A DNA stretch of 64,000 bases, taken from positions 3,488 through 67,487 of the forward strand of contig JANNOO010000041.1 in the NCBI GenBank assembly GCA_031399165.1. The letters are read 5' to 3'. Made by a program: the position numbers and the translations under genes. The DNA is from JAKFWI01 sp031399165. GTDB lineage: Bacteria > Pseudomonadota > Alphaproteobacteria > Caulobacterales > Aquidulcibacteraceae. This document shows positions 17,681 through 26,210 of this stretch, piece after piece (positions within the stretch are counted from its first letter, which is position 1; each line of letters starts with the position of its first letter). The notes beneath the pieces were generated by a model. That model had not been told where the DNA came from. It was given only the letters and a program-made list of their open reading frames with translations, and made no database searches.

Positions 17681-17733
17681 GCTAGTCAGCAATAACGCGA
17701 AACCGTCATGCTTAGGAAGCGTTACGGTGCGTG

Positions 17734-18858
17734 ATGGCTCCCATGCACCCCGCTGACAGGTTGATATTATCTCCGCGGGATGTGGACCTGACGCGGTCGC
17801 CGCTGCGGCCGAGCCTGACAGCACCTACCTATGTTCTGGGGGCATTCAACCCTGGCCTCACCAGGCTGGCCAATAGCAATCTGCTGATGATGGTGCGGGT
17901 GGCCGAAGCGCTCCGTGAGCCGATCACCGGCGATTGGATTCACGCCATCCGCTGGACGCCGGCCGGCTATGTGCTTGACGCCTATCCGCTGGAAGGCGTG
18001 AACACCAAGGATCCGCGCAAGTTTATGGTCACGCCGCATTATTCAAAAGTGATGGGTCTGACCTCGCTGTCCTGGCTTCTGCCGGTCGAGCTTTCCCCAG
18101 ACGGAGAGGCCATCGTGGCCATGCATTACGACAAGGCGATCGCCCCCCAGGCGTCTTATCAGATGTACGGCGTCGAAGACGCCCGCATCAGCCGCATCGG
18201 CGGCCTCTACTACATGACCACGTGCTCGGTCAGCCCGGAGCGGCATTCGACCACCCTCTATATCTCCCAGAACGGGCTGGACTGGCGGCTGCAAGGCATC
18301 GTCCTCGACCATCAGAACAAGGACATGGTGCTGTTCGAGGGCATGGTCGGCGGCAAGTTCATGGCGCTGACGCGTCCGCTAGGCGACCTTTATTTCGCCT
18401 ACCCGCCCGACAGCGCATTCCTACCCGGCCCCGCAATCCAGTTCGCCCAGTCGCCGGACGCTCTGCACTGGAAGCCGCTGGACGCGCCGGGGATAAGGCC
18501 GCGCAAAGGCACCGCCACGACCATGCGCATCGGCGGCGGAACGCCGCCAATCCGCACCGAAAAGGGCTGGCTGATCTTCTACCACGGTGTCGAGGTGCAG
18601 GGCGTCGTCGGGATCTACCGCACATTTTGGGCGCTGCTGGATGCGGACGATCCAGCGCACGTGCTGGCGCTGCACGACGACGAGGCGATCCTGGAGGCCA
18701 ATCCGGCGCTGACAGCCCCCCTAGCCGATCTCATGTACCTGACGGACGTGGTGTTCACGACCGGGATCGCCGCGCATGAGGATAGCTTCATCCTCGCCTC
18801 CGGCGAAGCCGACCTCGCCTGCCGGATCACGGTGCTTCCGCTCAGCCTTTTCGGCTAA
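17734..18858 (+). CDS. glycoside hydrolase family 130 (mannoside phosphorylase-like)
   Basis: A 374-residue five-bladed beta-propeller enzyme. GH130 hallmarks are the N-terminal VLGAFNPGLTRL, MYGVEDARISRIGGLYYMT (the Asp in the GVEDAR loop is the conserved acid), VLFEGMVGGKFMALTR, and IGGGTPPIRTEKGWLIFYHGVE. GH130 members phosphorolyse or hydrolyse beta-linked mannosides and related sugars; substrate is not predictable here. No signal peptide, so cytoplasmic. Candidate starts are GTG 17731, ATG 17734 and ATG 17743; AGGAAG lies 12-14 bases upstream. Divergent from the MarR gene. Confidence 0.88.
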   Translation: MAPMHPADRLILSPRDVDLTRSPLRPSLTAPTYVLGAFNPGLTRLANSNLLMMVRVAEALREPITGDWIHAIRWTPAGYVLDAYPLEGVNTKDPRKFMVTPHYSKVMGLTSLSWLLPVELSPDGEAIVAMHYDKAIAPQASYQMYGVEDARISRIGGLYYMTTCSVSPERHSTTLYISQNGLDWRLQGIVLDHQNKDMVLFEGMVGGKFMALTRPLGDLYFAYPPDSAFLPGPAIQFAQSPDALHWKPLDAPGIRPRKGTATTMRIGGGTPPIRTEKGWLIFYHGVEVQGVVGIYRTFWALLDADDPAHVLALHDDEAILEANPALTAPLADLMYLTDVVFTTGIAAHEDSFILASGEADLACRITVLPLSLFG

Positions 18859-18917
18859 ATCTTTCCCCGCTGTCGGGAGCGGCCATGATCGGCCGTCCTT
18901 GGGCCAAAGGAGAGTCC

Positions 18918-19304
18918 ATGTTGTACGCCGTGCTCTGCTACAATTCCGAAGACGCCGTCTTCGCCTGGTCCAAGGAAGAGGATGACGCGGTTATGGCCCG
19001 GCTTAACGTCGTGCATCAGAAATGGCAGGCGACGGGCAAGCTGAAGCCATCCCTGCGCCTGCTGCCGACCACCGCCGCCACCACCCTGCGCAAGGCGGAC
19101 GGCGCCGTGCTCGACGGCCCCTATGCCGAGACTAAAGAGCAATTGCTTGGTTTCTACATCATCGACGTGGACGATCTGGAGGAAGGGCTTTCCTTCGCCC
19201 GTGAATTGACCGGCGCTAATCCCGGCGGCGCGTACGAATTGCGGCCGATCATGCTCTATATTCCCGGCGCGCCGCTGGAAGAACGCACGCTCGAACGTGC
19301 CTGA
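18918..19304 (+). CDS. YCII-related (DGPF-domain) protein
   Basis: A 128-residue ferredoxin-like alpha/beta protein. The DGPF-type motif appears as DGPYAETKEQLLGFYIIDVDD (given in two pieces: DGPYAETKEQ and LLGFYIIDVDD), a hallmark of the YCII-related family found next to ECF42-type sigma factors. The ATG at 18918 follows AAAGGAGAG. It overlaps the sigma gene by eight bases (GTGCCTGA), so both are translated together. Its biochemical role is unknown; family context suggests it works with the sigma factor rather than as a classical anti-sigma. Confidence 0.85.
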   Translation: MLYAVLCYNSEDAVFAWSKEEDDAVMARLNVVHQKWQATGKLKPSLRLLPTTAATTLRKADGAVLDGPYAETKEQLLGFYIIDVDDLEEGLSFARELTGANPGGAYELRPIMLYIPGAPLEERTLERA

Positions 19305-20379
19305 TCTAGGCGCTATCGACGCGGTGCTGACCGCCGCGCGGCCGCAAGCCGTGAGCGCGCTGCTGCGCTATTTCCGCGACCTCGACGCCGCGGAGGAAGC
19401 GTTTCAGGAAGCCTGCCTGCGCGCGCTGAAAAACTGGCCGCAGAATGGGCCGCCGCGCGATCCAACGGCATGGCTTATTCTGGTCGGCCGCAATAGCGGC
19501 GTCGATGCGGTGCGCAAGACAGCGAAGCTGACGGCGCTGCCGGACGATAACGTCCTCTCCGATCTGGATGACGCCGAAGCCGGCATGGCCGAGCGGCTGG
19601 ACACCGCCGATTACCGCGATGACGTTCTGCGCCTGTTGTTCATCTGCTGCCACCCGGACCTGCCGGCGACGCAGCAGATCGCTTTGGCCCTGCGGATCGT
19701 CTCCGGCCTGTCCGTAAAGCAGATCGCGCGCGCCTTTCTGGTCAGCGAGGCGGCGATGGAACAGCGCATAACCCGCGCCAAGGCGCGCGTGGCGCAAGCC
19801 GGAACGCCGTTTGAAACGCCCACCGCCATCGAACGGACCGAGCGGCTCGCGGCGGTGGCGGCGATGATCTACCTCGTGTTCAACGAAGGCTATTCGGCCG
19901 GGCGCGATCCGGAGCGCGAGCAGCTCTGCGACGAAGCGATCCGCCTGGCGCGCCTGCTGCTGCGGCTGTTTCCGGCCGAACCGGAGATCATGGGCCTCAC
20001 CGCGCTGCTGCTGCTGCAACACTCGCGCGCCGAGGCGCGGTTCGACCAGGACGGCGAATTGGTGCTGCTGGAAAACCAGAACCGCAGCCGCTGGCGCGGC
20101 AAGATGATCAACGAAGCGTTGGCGCTGATAGACAAGGCGATCCGGCATCGCCGGCGCGGGCCGTATCAGATTCAGGCGGCGATCGCGGCGCTGCACGCGC
20201 GCGCGGCGCGGGCGGAGGATACGGACTGGGCCGGCATAGATGCGCTCTATGGCGCATTGCAAGAAGAACAGCCCTCTGCGGTGGTGACGCTCAACCGCGC
20301 CGTCGCCGCTTCGAAGGTGCGCGGCGTGGAGGCAGCGCTGGCGATGGATAGGTTGATCCGGACCGTCCTCGGATCATGA
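19297..20379 (+). CDS. ECF42-type RNA polymerase sigma factor, C-terminally short
   Basis: A 360-residue sigma factor with region 2 (AEEAFQEACLRALKNWP and DPTAWLILVGRNSGVDAVRK), region 4 (QQIALALRIVSGLSVKQIARAFLVSEAAMEQRI) and the long TPR-like C-terminal extension typical of the ECF42/SigJ-like group (FNEGYSAG, LCDEAIRLARLL, PYQIQAAIAALHA, VVTLNRAVA). Family members usually continue about 50 residues beyond 'NRAVA', through a YHLLHAARADLLRRLG-like helix and an ERRFL motif. Here the protein stops at RTVLGS, 13 bases before the next start codon. GTG start inside the YCII gene end. The loss of the last helical repeat may be functional or a recent deletion. Confidence 0.88.
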   Translation: MPDLGAIDAVLTAARPQAVSALLRYFRDLDAAEEAFQEACLRALKNWPQNGPPRDPTAWLILVGRNSGVDAVRKTAKLTALPDDNVLSDLDDAEAGMAERLDTADYRDDVLRLLFICCHPDLPATQQIALALRIVSGLSVKQIARAFLVSEAAMEQRITRAKARVAQAGTPFETPTAIERTERLAAVAAMIYLVFNEGYSAGRDPEREQLCDEAIRLARLLLRLFPAEPEIMGLTALLLLQHSRAEARFDQDGELVLLENQNRSRWRGKMINEALALIDKAIRHRRRGPYQIQAAIAALHARAARAEDTDWAGIDALYGALQEEQPSAVVTLNRAVAASKVRGVEAALAMDRLIRTVLGS

Positions 20380-20392
20380 CAGGGAGGGCTTG

Positions 20393-20746
20393 ATGCGATT
20401 TCTATCTTTATACACCGCCAAGCAAATGAGCGGCCCGCCCAGCGCCGAGCACATGGCGGCGATGGGCAAATTGATCGAGGAGATGATGAAGGACGGCACG
20501 CTGATCGAGACCGGCCCGCTCGCCCACGCCGAGACCGGCGGCTTCAAGGCCACCCAGACGAACGGCAAAATTGAGTTCGTCGAAGGCAAGCGCACGCAGC
20601 TTACCGGCGCCAGCGGCTACGCCATCCTTAACGCGCGATCAAAAGAGCACCTGCTGGAACTCTCGAAGAAGTTCCTGGCGATCGCCGGCGACGGTGAATC
20701 CGACATGATCCAGATCGCGGAAATGGGTCCGCCGCCACAAAGCTGA
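20393..20746 (+). CDS. second YCII-related protein
   Basis: A 117-residue protein starting MRFLSLYTAKQMSGPPSAEH, with a YCII-like fold pattern: the N-terminal strand, the helix MAAMGKLIEEMMKDGTLIETG, and the later IEFVEGKRTQLTGASGYAIL in place of the strict DGPF. The ATG at 20393 has GGGAGGG nearby. It lies 13 bases after the sigma factor stop, so YCII - sigma - YCII form one operon. The role is unknown. Paired YCII copies suggest a heterodimer or duplicated partner. Confidence 0.8.
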   Translation: MRFLSLYTAKQMSGPPSAEHMAAMGKLIEEMMKDGTLIETGPLAHAETGGFKATQTNGKIEFVEGKRTQLTGASGYAILNARSKEHLLELSKKFLAIAGDGESDMIQIAEMGPPPQS

Positions 20747-20832
20747 CTTCGTTCCCGTTTCGATCACGCCGTTCACCATGGCGCGTGCAAGATTTCTGCA
20801 TCGCGCACTCGCCTGAAATGAATCCAGCGTGA

Positions 20833-20849
20833 GCGAAACGAAGTTTCGC
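20833..20849. promoter_or_regulatory. inverted repeat upstream of ku
   Basis: Perfect 7-base arms GCGAAAC / GTTTCGC around GAA, immediately followed by a -10-like TATACG about 70 bases upstream of the ku start. It could be an operator for the ku-ligD unit. It does not match the alphaproteobacterial LexA box (GTTC-N7-GTTC). Confidence 0.4.
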
Positions 20850-20920
20850 GCTATACGTTAGGCAGATGAGGCGGCGCGACAGACGCCGTCCTTTATGGTG
20901 TGGTTACCAAGGAAGTACCA

Positions 20921-21793
20921 ATGGCCGCGCGTCCCTCATGGCAAGGGCATCTGAAGCTCTCGCTCGTCACCTGCCCGGTTGCGATGTTCAACGCGATCTC
21001 CCCCAAGGGCGAAGTGCGGTTCAATCTAATCAATCCGGACACCGGCAACCGCATCCGGATGCTGACCGTGGATTCCGGCACCGAAGAGCCCGTGGAGCGC
21101 AAGAGCCTGGTCAAGGGCTATGAGGTCTCCAAGGGCGAATACATCACCGTAACCCAGGAAGAGATCGATTCCGTGCGGCTGGAGAGCACGAAGACGATCG
21201 ACATCGACAGTTTCGTCCCGGCCGAGGACATCGACCGCCTCTATTGGGAAAATCCGTATTACCTCGTGCCGGATGGCAAGATGGCCGCCGAGCCGTTTGC
21301 GGTGATCCGCGCGGCGATGGAGCATTCGGGCAAGGTGGCGCTCGGCCGGCTGGTGATGAGCCAGCGCGAGCGCCTCGTCGCGTTGGAGCCGCGCGATGGC
21401 GGCATCGTCGCCACCACGTTGCGCAGCCATGAAGAAGTGCGCGCGATGAAGGATTTCTTCGGCGACATTCCGAATGTGAAGCCGGACCGCGATATGATCG
21501 CGATCGCCGAAAAGATCATCGCCCAGAAGGCCGAGGAATTCGATCCCAGCCGCTTTGAGGACCACTATGAGGAAGCGCTGCGCGAACTCATCGCTCAGAA
21601 GCAAAAGGGCAAGAAGATCGTCCGCCCCGAAGCGCCCAAGGATACGAACGTCATCGATCTGATGGACGCGTTGAAGGCGAGCCTCAAAGGCGGCGGCGAA
21701 CGGCGGCGCACTGCCCAGCCGAAAGCCACCACCAAGCGCGCCGCCGCGGCGCACCGCACAACCGGCGGCAAGCGGGCCAAGAAAACGTCCTAA
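20921..21793 (+). CDS. ku: Ku protein, non-homologous end joining
   Basis: A 290-residue homodimeric DNA-end-binding protein. The core (about 5-255) begins RPSWQGHLKLSLVTCPVAMF and contains the bridge-forming segments YEVSKGEYITVTQEEID and RLVMSQRERLVALEP typical of bacterial Ku. The C-terminal 40 residues are Lys/Arg/Thr-rich, like the basic tails that aid DNA bridging. ATG 20921 is chosen because AAGGAAG lies 6 bases upstream. It recruits LigD, encoded 6 bases downstream. Confidence 0.95.
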   Translation: MAARPSWQGHLKLSLVTCPVAMFNAISPKGEVRFNLINPDTGNRIRMLTVDSGTEEPVERKSLVKGYEVSKGEYITVTQEEIDSVRLESTKTIDIDSFVPAEDIDRLYWENPYYLVPDGKMAAEPFAVIRAAMEHSGKVALGRLVMSQRERLVALEPRDGGIVATTLRSHEEVRAMKDFFGDIPNVKPDRDMIAIAEKIIAQKAEEFDPSRFEDHYEEALRELIAQKQKGKKIVRPEAPKDTNVIDLMDALKASLKGGGERRRTAQPKATTKRAAAAHRTTGGKRAKKTS

Positions 21794-21799
21794 AACGCC

Positions 21800-24355
21800 A
21801 TGCCGAGCGGTCAGCTAAAAACTTACCGCTCGATGCGCGACTTCAAAAAAACCGCTGAACCAAGCGGCGCACACAAAGTAGCGCCGTCAAAGATTCTGCG
21901 CTTCGTAATCCAGAAACATGCGGCTACGCGCCTGCACTACGATTTCCGGCTCGAGATCGGGGATGTTTTCTGGTCATGGGCGGTGACGCGCGGCCCGTCG
22001 CTCGATCCTCATGAGAAACGCCTCGCAGTCGAGACCGAAGCGCACCCGCTCGATTACGGCGATTTCGAAGGCACCATCCCCAAGGGGCAGTATGGCGGCG
22101 GAACAGTCATGCTGTGGGATCGCGGGCATTGGGCGCCAGAGCCGGGCTTCGAACCGGAGAAATCAATAAAGAAAGGCGAGCTGAAATTCGTCGTCCACGG
22201 CGAGAAGATCAAAGGCGGCTTCGTGCTCGTGCGCATGAAACGGCGCGATCACGAAAAGCACGACAATTGGCTGCTGATCAAACACCGCGACCAATACGCC
22301 GCCGATGGCGAGGGCGTGCTGGAGAACGATAAATCCGTCGCTTCCGGCCGTACGATGAAAGAAATCGCGGAAGGCAAAGGTAAAAAACCAACGCCGTTCA
22401 TGCTGAAGCGCCAGACGAAAGCCGATGCGGTCTGGCATTCCAACAAGACGCCGAGCGAACAGACATTGGTCGAGGCGTCGAAGGGCAAAGCGCTGAAGGC
22501 GCTGCCGGGCTTCATTCCGTTTGAATTATGCCGCACCGTCGATAAGCCGCCGAGCGGCGCTGGCTGGGGCCACGAGATCAAGCTCGACGGCTATCGCATG
22601 CAATTGCGCGTGGAGGACGGCAAGGCGCGCCTGTTCACGCGCACGGGGCTGGACTGGACCGAGAAATTCATCGCCGTCTCCGCTGCCGCCGCCAAACTCG
22701 GCGATTGCATCATCGACGGCGAACTATGCGCGCTCGATGATAAAGGCCACACCAATTTCTCGCTGCTGCAGGCGGCGATCTCCGATGGCAAAACCAGCGG
22801 CCTCGTCTTCTTCGTGTTCGACCTGCTCTGCGCGGGCAATGAAGATCTACGCACTCTCCCGCTCTCGGAACGCAAGGCGCGGCTCGTGGCGCTCGTAAAG
22901 CGCGCGCCGAAAACGATCCGCTATGTCAGCCACCTCACTTCAGCCGGTCCCGCCGTGTTCGAGGCGGCCTGCCAGATGGGCGTGGAGGGCATCGTGTCGA
23001 AAAAGCTCGACGCGCCCTATCGCAGCGGACGGCGCGAGACGTGGACGAAAGCCAAATGCCGCAACGGCCAGGAAGTGGTGATCGGCGGCTGGAGCGAGGA
23101 GCACGGACGCTTCCGCTCGCTGCTGGTCGGCGTGCAGGAAAACGGCGCGCTGCGTTATGCCGGGCGTGTGGGCACCGGCTTCAACGGCGATACCGCGCGC
23201 ATGCTTTCGGCGGCGCTGAACAAAGTTGAAGCGGCTGTGTCTCCGTTTGCCGTGAACGCGCCGCCCAAGGCGCGCGGCGTGCATTGGGCCAAGCCCGAGC
23301 TGGTCGCAGAGATCGAGTTCGGCGATATCACCGCCGACGGCGCATTTCGCCACGCCGCGTTCAAGGGCTTGCGCGCGGATAAACCGGCAAAAGATGTCGT
23401 CGCCGAACGCCCGATCGCCGCCGCACGCGCGACAACGGTAAAATCCAACAAGCCCGAAACGATCCGCGGCATCGCCATTTCAAATCCGGCGAAGACGCTG
23501 TGGCCGGAAACGGACGAAACGCCTGCCTATCCCAAGATCGCGCTGGCGGAATATATCGACAGCGTCGCCGAATGGATGTTGCCGCATATCAAGGGCCGCC
23601 CGGCTTCGATCATTCGCGCGCCGGACGGGATCGACAAGGAATTGTTCTTCCAGCGTCACGCGATGAAAGGCTCCTCGCCGCACATCACGCTGACGCAGGT
23701 TGGCGGCGACAAACAGCCTTACGTTCAATTCGACACCCCCGAAGCGCTGATCGCCGCCGCGCAGATCGCCGCGATTGAAATTCACCCGTGGAATTGCCAG
23801 CCCGGCGCGCCCGAAACGCCAGGGCGGCTGGTGTTCGACCTCGATCCCGCGCCGGACCTGCCGTTCACACGTGTAATCGAAGCGGCGAAAGAAATGCGCG
23901 ACCGGCTGACAGCGCTGGGGCTGGAAAGTTTTTGCAAGACTACCGGCGGCAAGGGCCTGCATGTGGTGACGCCATTCGCGAAATCGCGCGCCAAGCTGGA
24001 ATGGCCGGAGGCGAAAGCCTTTGCGCTGGAAGTGTGCCGCCAGATGGCGGCCGATGCGCCGGACAAATTCCTGGTGACGATGGCCAAGAAGGACCGCGTC
24101 GGCCGCATCTTTCTGGATTATTTGCGCAACGATCGCACTTCGACGGCTGTCGCGCCGCTTTCAGCGCGCGCGCGTCCCGGCGCGCCCGTTTCCATGCCGC
24201 TGAACTGGAGCCAGGTGAAAACCGGCCTCGACCCTATGAAATACACCATCGCCGCCGCGCCCGCGCTCTTCCGCAAGACCAAGCCGTGGAGCGATTACGA
24301 TGACGGCGCGCGCCCGTTCGCGCCGGCCGCGAAGAAGCTGCGCGGCAAGCGCTAG
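21800..24355 (+). CDS. ligD: DNA ligase D (phosphoesterase-ligase-polymerase)
   Basis: An 851-residue NHEJ enzyme with three domains in the order seen in Pseudomonas LigD. The 3'-phosphoesterase (about 30-170) has HAATRLHYDFRLE and GTIPKGQYGGG. The ATP-dependent ligase (about 235-535) has the adenylated Lys261 in EIKLDGYR and a downstream VSKKLDAPYRSGR. The primase-polymerase (about 555-840) begins ISNPAKTLWPE and has the metal-binding Asp pair in VFDLDPAPDLPF. It seals ends held by Ku. A decayed copy of its last 124 bases lies at 25024-25148, beyond the higBA genes. Confidence 0.95.
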   Translation: MPSGQLKTYRSMRDFKKTAEPSGAHKVAPSKILRFVIQKHAATRLHYDFRLEIGDVFWSWAVTRGPSLDPHEKRLAVETEAHPLDYGDFEGTIPKGQYGGGTVMLWDRGHWAPEPGFEPEKSIKKGELKFVVHGEKIKGGFVLVRMKRRDHEKHDNWLLIKHRDQYAADGEGVLENDKSVASGRTMKEIAEGKGKKPTPFMLKRQTKADAVWHSNKTPSEQTLVEASKGKALKALPGFIPFELCRTVDKPPSGAGWGHEIKLDGYRMQLRVEDGKARLFTRTGLDWTEKFIAVSAAAAKLGDCIIDGELCALDDKGHTNFSLLQAAISDGKTSGLVFFVFDLLCAGNEDLRTLPLSERKARLVALVKRAPKTIRYVSHLTSAGPAVFEAACQMGVEGIVSKKLDAPYRSGRRETWTKAKCRNGQEVVIGGWSEEHGRFRSLLVGVQENGALRYAGRVGTGFNGDTARMLSAALNKVEAAVSPFAVNAPPKARGVHWAKPELVAEIEFGDITADGAFRHAAFKGLRADKPAKDVVAERPIAAARATTVKSNKPETIRGIAISNPAKTLWPETDETPAYPKIALAEYIDSVAEWMLPHIKGRPASIIRAPDGIDKELFFQRHAMKGSSPHITLTQVGGDKQPYVQFDTPEALIAAAQIAAIEIHPWNCQPGAPETPGRLVFDLDPAPDLPFTRVIEAAKEMRDRLTALGLESFCKTTGGKGLHVVTPFAKSRAKLEWPEAKAFALEVCRQMAADAPDKFLVTMAKKDRVGRIFLDYLRNDRTSTAVAPLSARARPGAPVSMPLNWSQVKTGLDPMKYTIAAAPALFRKTKPWSDYDDGARPFAPAAKKLRGKR

Positions 24356-24375
24356 GCATTTCCGACTCGACAACC

Positions 24376-24393
24376 GTCAAGCGACACTTGACA
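24376..24393 (+). promoter_or_regulatory. candidate higBA promoter/operator
   Basis: The inverted repeat GTCAAG-CGACA-CTTGAC (24376-24392) overlaps a consensus -35 TTGACA (24388-24393). A weak -10 candidate (TAGCTT, 24411-24416) follows at 17-base spacing. The location just upstream of the toxin gene suggests HigA autoregulation. Confidence 0.5.
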
Positions 24394-24427
24394 TTTTGCA
24401 TAAACTCTCATAGCTTTTGCTTGAACG

Positions 24428-24751
24428 ATGAAGATCGAAAGCATTAGCCACAAGGGTCTGCGCCGCTTCTTTGAAACCGGCAGCTCAAAAGCCCTCGTCG
24501 GCGATGTACGGCGTCTGCGCAGGATGCTCGCCTTTATCGACGCCGCGGAGACTTTGGAGGAATTGGCGACCCCGCCCAATTTCGCGCTGCACGAGCTGAC
24601 CGGAAATCGCAGAGGCGTCTGGTCGATGACGGTTACTAGGAATTGGCGGCTCACCTTCCGCCTTGATGAGAACGACGCTCTCATCGATATGGATTTAGAG
24701 GACTATCATGGCGCTCAAGATGCATTACTCGTTGGCCGTCCACGTCGGTGA
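24428..24751 (+). CDS. higB: HigB-type toxin (RelE/ParE superfamily)
   Basis: A 107-residue toxin of the host-killer HigB family. It begins MKIESISHKGLRRFFETGSS, has the helix LRRMLAFIDAAETLEEL and the core strands NFALHELTGNRRGVWSMTV and NWRLTFRL, ending near DLEDYHG. HigB proteins usually end at 'EDYH'; here about 14 further codons overlap higA by 44 bases, an unusually deep overlap. Predicted ribosome-dependent mRNase, held by the HigA encoded next. Confidence 0.88.
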   Translation: MKIESISHKGLRRFFETGSSKALVGDVRRLRRMLAFIDAAETLEELATPPNFALHELTGNRRGVWSMTVTRNWRLTFRLDENDALIDMDLEDYHGAQDALLVGRPRR

Positions 24752-25010
24752 ATGGCTGAAGACGGAAATCGTCGAGCCCGTCGGCGTGAGCGTCACCGAC
24801 CTTGCTGAGCATTTCGGCGTGTCGCGTCAGGCCCTCAGCGCTTTGCTCAATGGCAACGCAAGCCTTTCTGCCGACATGGCGATCAGGTTCGAGAAGGCAT
24901 TCGGCACGAAAGCAGACACTCTCATGCGCATGCAGGCCGCCTACGACCTCGCCCAAGCGCGCGCGCATGAAAAAAGCATCAAAGTTAAGCGGTTTGCAAA
25001 GGCCGCCTAG
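24708..25010 (+). CDS. higA: HigA-type antitoxin
   Basis: A 100-residue XRE-type antitoxin. The HTH lies at about residues 28-65 (VSVTDLAEHFGVSRQALSALLNG), then ADMAIRFEKAFGTKADTLMRMQAAYDLAQA, the standard HigA pattern. The start at ATG 24708 lies within the end of higB. It neutralises HigB and should repress the operon through the upstream inverted repeat. Its stop codon is 13 bases before the ligD-like remnant. Confidence 0.9.
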   Translation: MALKMHYSLAVHVGEWLKTEIVEPVGVSVTDLAEHFGVSRQALSALLNGNASLSADMAIRFEKAFGTKADTLMRMQAAYDLAQARAHEKSIKVKRFAKAA

Positions 25011-25023
25011 CGGTAGCTCTCCA

Positions 25024-25148
25024 CCCGATGGAATACACGATCGCCACAGCGCCCGCGCTGTTCCGCAAAGACCAAGACGTGGAACGATTGCGATGACGGC
25101 GCGCGGCCATTTGCGCCGGCCGCGAAGAAGCTGCTCGCGAAACGCTAG
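25024..25148 (+). pseudogene. decayed second copy of the ligD 3' end
   Basis: These 125 bases align base for base with the last 124 bases of ligD (24232-24355), ending in the same TAG. I count about 16 substitutions plus one inserted base (AAAGACC against AAGACC), which breaks the frame: roughly 87% identity by eye. The start ATGGAATACAC matches ATGAAATACAC, and CGCCGGCCGCGAAGAAGCTG is shared exactly. The fragment cannot encode a functional product. Together with ligD it brackets higBA, suggesting the module arrived with, or recombined between, two ligD copies. Confidence 0.9.
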
Positions 25149-25356
25149 ATCGTTCGCGCATTAGAACCGCAATGTGCACCCATTGCTCGCGTCCCGCTTG
25201 TAGGAAAAGTAATAACCACCTTAAGCTGCACAACCTGTGCAAATTCTGATCACTGGCCCCATACTTTGACTACCTGATTCAGGGAGATGCCTAGCAGTTT
25301 ACAGATGTGTTCCGCCGCGCTAAATACCGCGAGGTTGGTGCTGGGGGAAACGTGTT
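25149..25356. other. AT-richer spacer, no gene identified
   Basis: A 208-base stretch of lower GC than its neighbours. I see no credible ORF, terminator or complete terminal inverted repeats. Its composition and its place next to the ligD fragment would suit the scar of an earlier insertion, but no insertion-sequence end can be named. GGGGGAAACG near 25350 is the ribosome site for the next gene. Confidence 0.35.
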
Positions 25357-26199
25357 ATGGCGAATCCGGCAGCTAGATGGGATCGGATTTGCCCCGCCGC
25401 TGAACGTGGCGAGTTCCGCAATCGCGCGCTTGGATGGCTGCTTGTCATCGGATTGTTTCTCGGCGGATGCTCACGCCCGTCGGCAGAAACTACCGTTTCA
25501 ACCGCGATCGCAACACCCGCGCGTTACGCGCCGCTGGACGCCCTGCCCGATTGGACCGGGACATGGGGAGCCGATGGCCAGAAGACCATTTTTCCCGCCA
25601 TGCTGGCATCTTCGGGCGCCGACGCAGGGGTCCCGCTGACAGCGCATTACAAAGCGCTCCGCGCCAAACAAACATTTGACGATAATGGCACGCCTGTCGG
25701 CAATAACATGGCGACGTGCCTGCCCAGCGGCATGCCGGGAATCATGCGCCATGGCGTCATGTTCGAGTTTCTGTATTCCCCTGGCCGCGTCACCGTGCTG
25801 CTCGAAGATGGCGAGGTGCGCCGTATCTATACTGACGGCCGCGGACATCCGCCGGCCGACGAACTTTATGTCAACTGGACCGGCCATTCCGTCGGGCATT
25901 GGGAAGGCAAGGTTCTGGTGGTCGATACAATCGGCATGATCCCGAAGGCTGAATTATTCAATCACGGCACGCTTCGCGTTACCCGCAATACGCATATCGT
26001 TGAACGCATGTGGCGCGAGAACGCCGATACATTCCGCATCGATACGACAATCACCGATCCGGAAATCTTCACCACGCCGTACAGCTATTCCAGCGTCTAC
26101 AAGCCGAACAGTATTACCATGACCGACGCCGGATGCTTGGCCAACAATCGCGACACCGAAACCGAAATCGACCTTACCCCGCCTGATCTAAGACCTTAA
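25357..26199 (+). CDS. putative lipoprotein, unknown function
   Basis: A 280-residue protein with a lipoprotein signal: a positively charged N-region, a hydrophobic stretch (about 24-37) and the lipobox LGGC with Cys38. The mature part has WTGTWGADG, CLPSGMPGIMRHGVMFEFLY and HSVGHWEGKVLVVDTIGM. These phrases recur in a family of uncharacterised proteobacterial secreted proteins often found beside DUF6152 proteins, as here. ATG 25357 with GGGGGAAA upstream. The 11-base gap to the next gene indicates an operon. No catalytic residues can be assigned. Confidence 0.7.
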   Translation: MANPAARWDRICPAAERGEFRNRALGWLLVIGLFLGGCSRPSAETTVSTAIATPARYAPLDALPDWTGTWGADGQKTIFPAMLASSGADAGVPLTAHYKALRAKQTFDDNGTPVGNNMATCLPSGMPGIMRHGVMFEFLYSPGRVTVLLEDGEVRRIYTDGRGHPPADELYVNWTGHSVGHWEGKVLVVDTIGMIPKAELFNHGTLRVTRNTHIVERMWRENADTFRIDTTITDPEIFTTPYSYSSVYKPNSITMTDAGCLANNRDTETEIDLTPPDLRP

Positions 26200-26210
26200 G
26201 GAGGCGCACA

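Noticed and set aside
25149..25356. possible insertion-sequence remnant
   Set aside because: No terminal inverted repeats, target duplication or transposase fragment could be recognised. It is kept only as an unexplained spacer; an ISfinder search would settle it.
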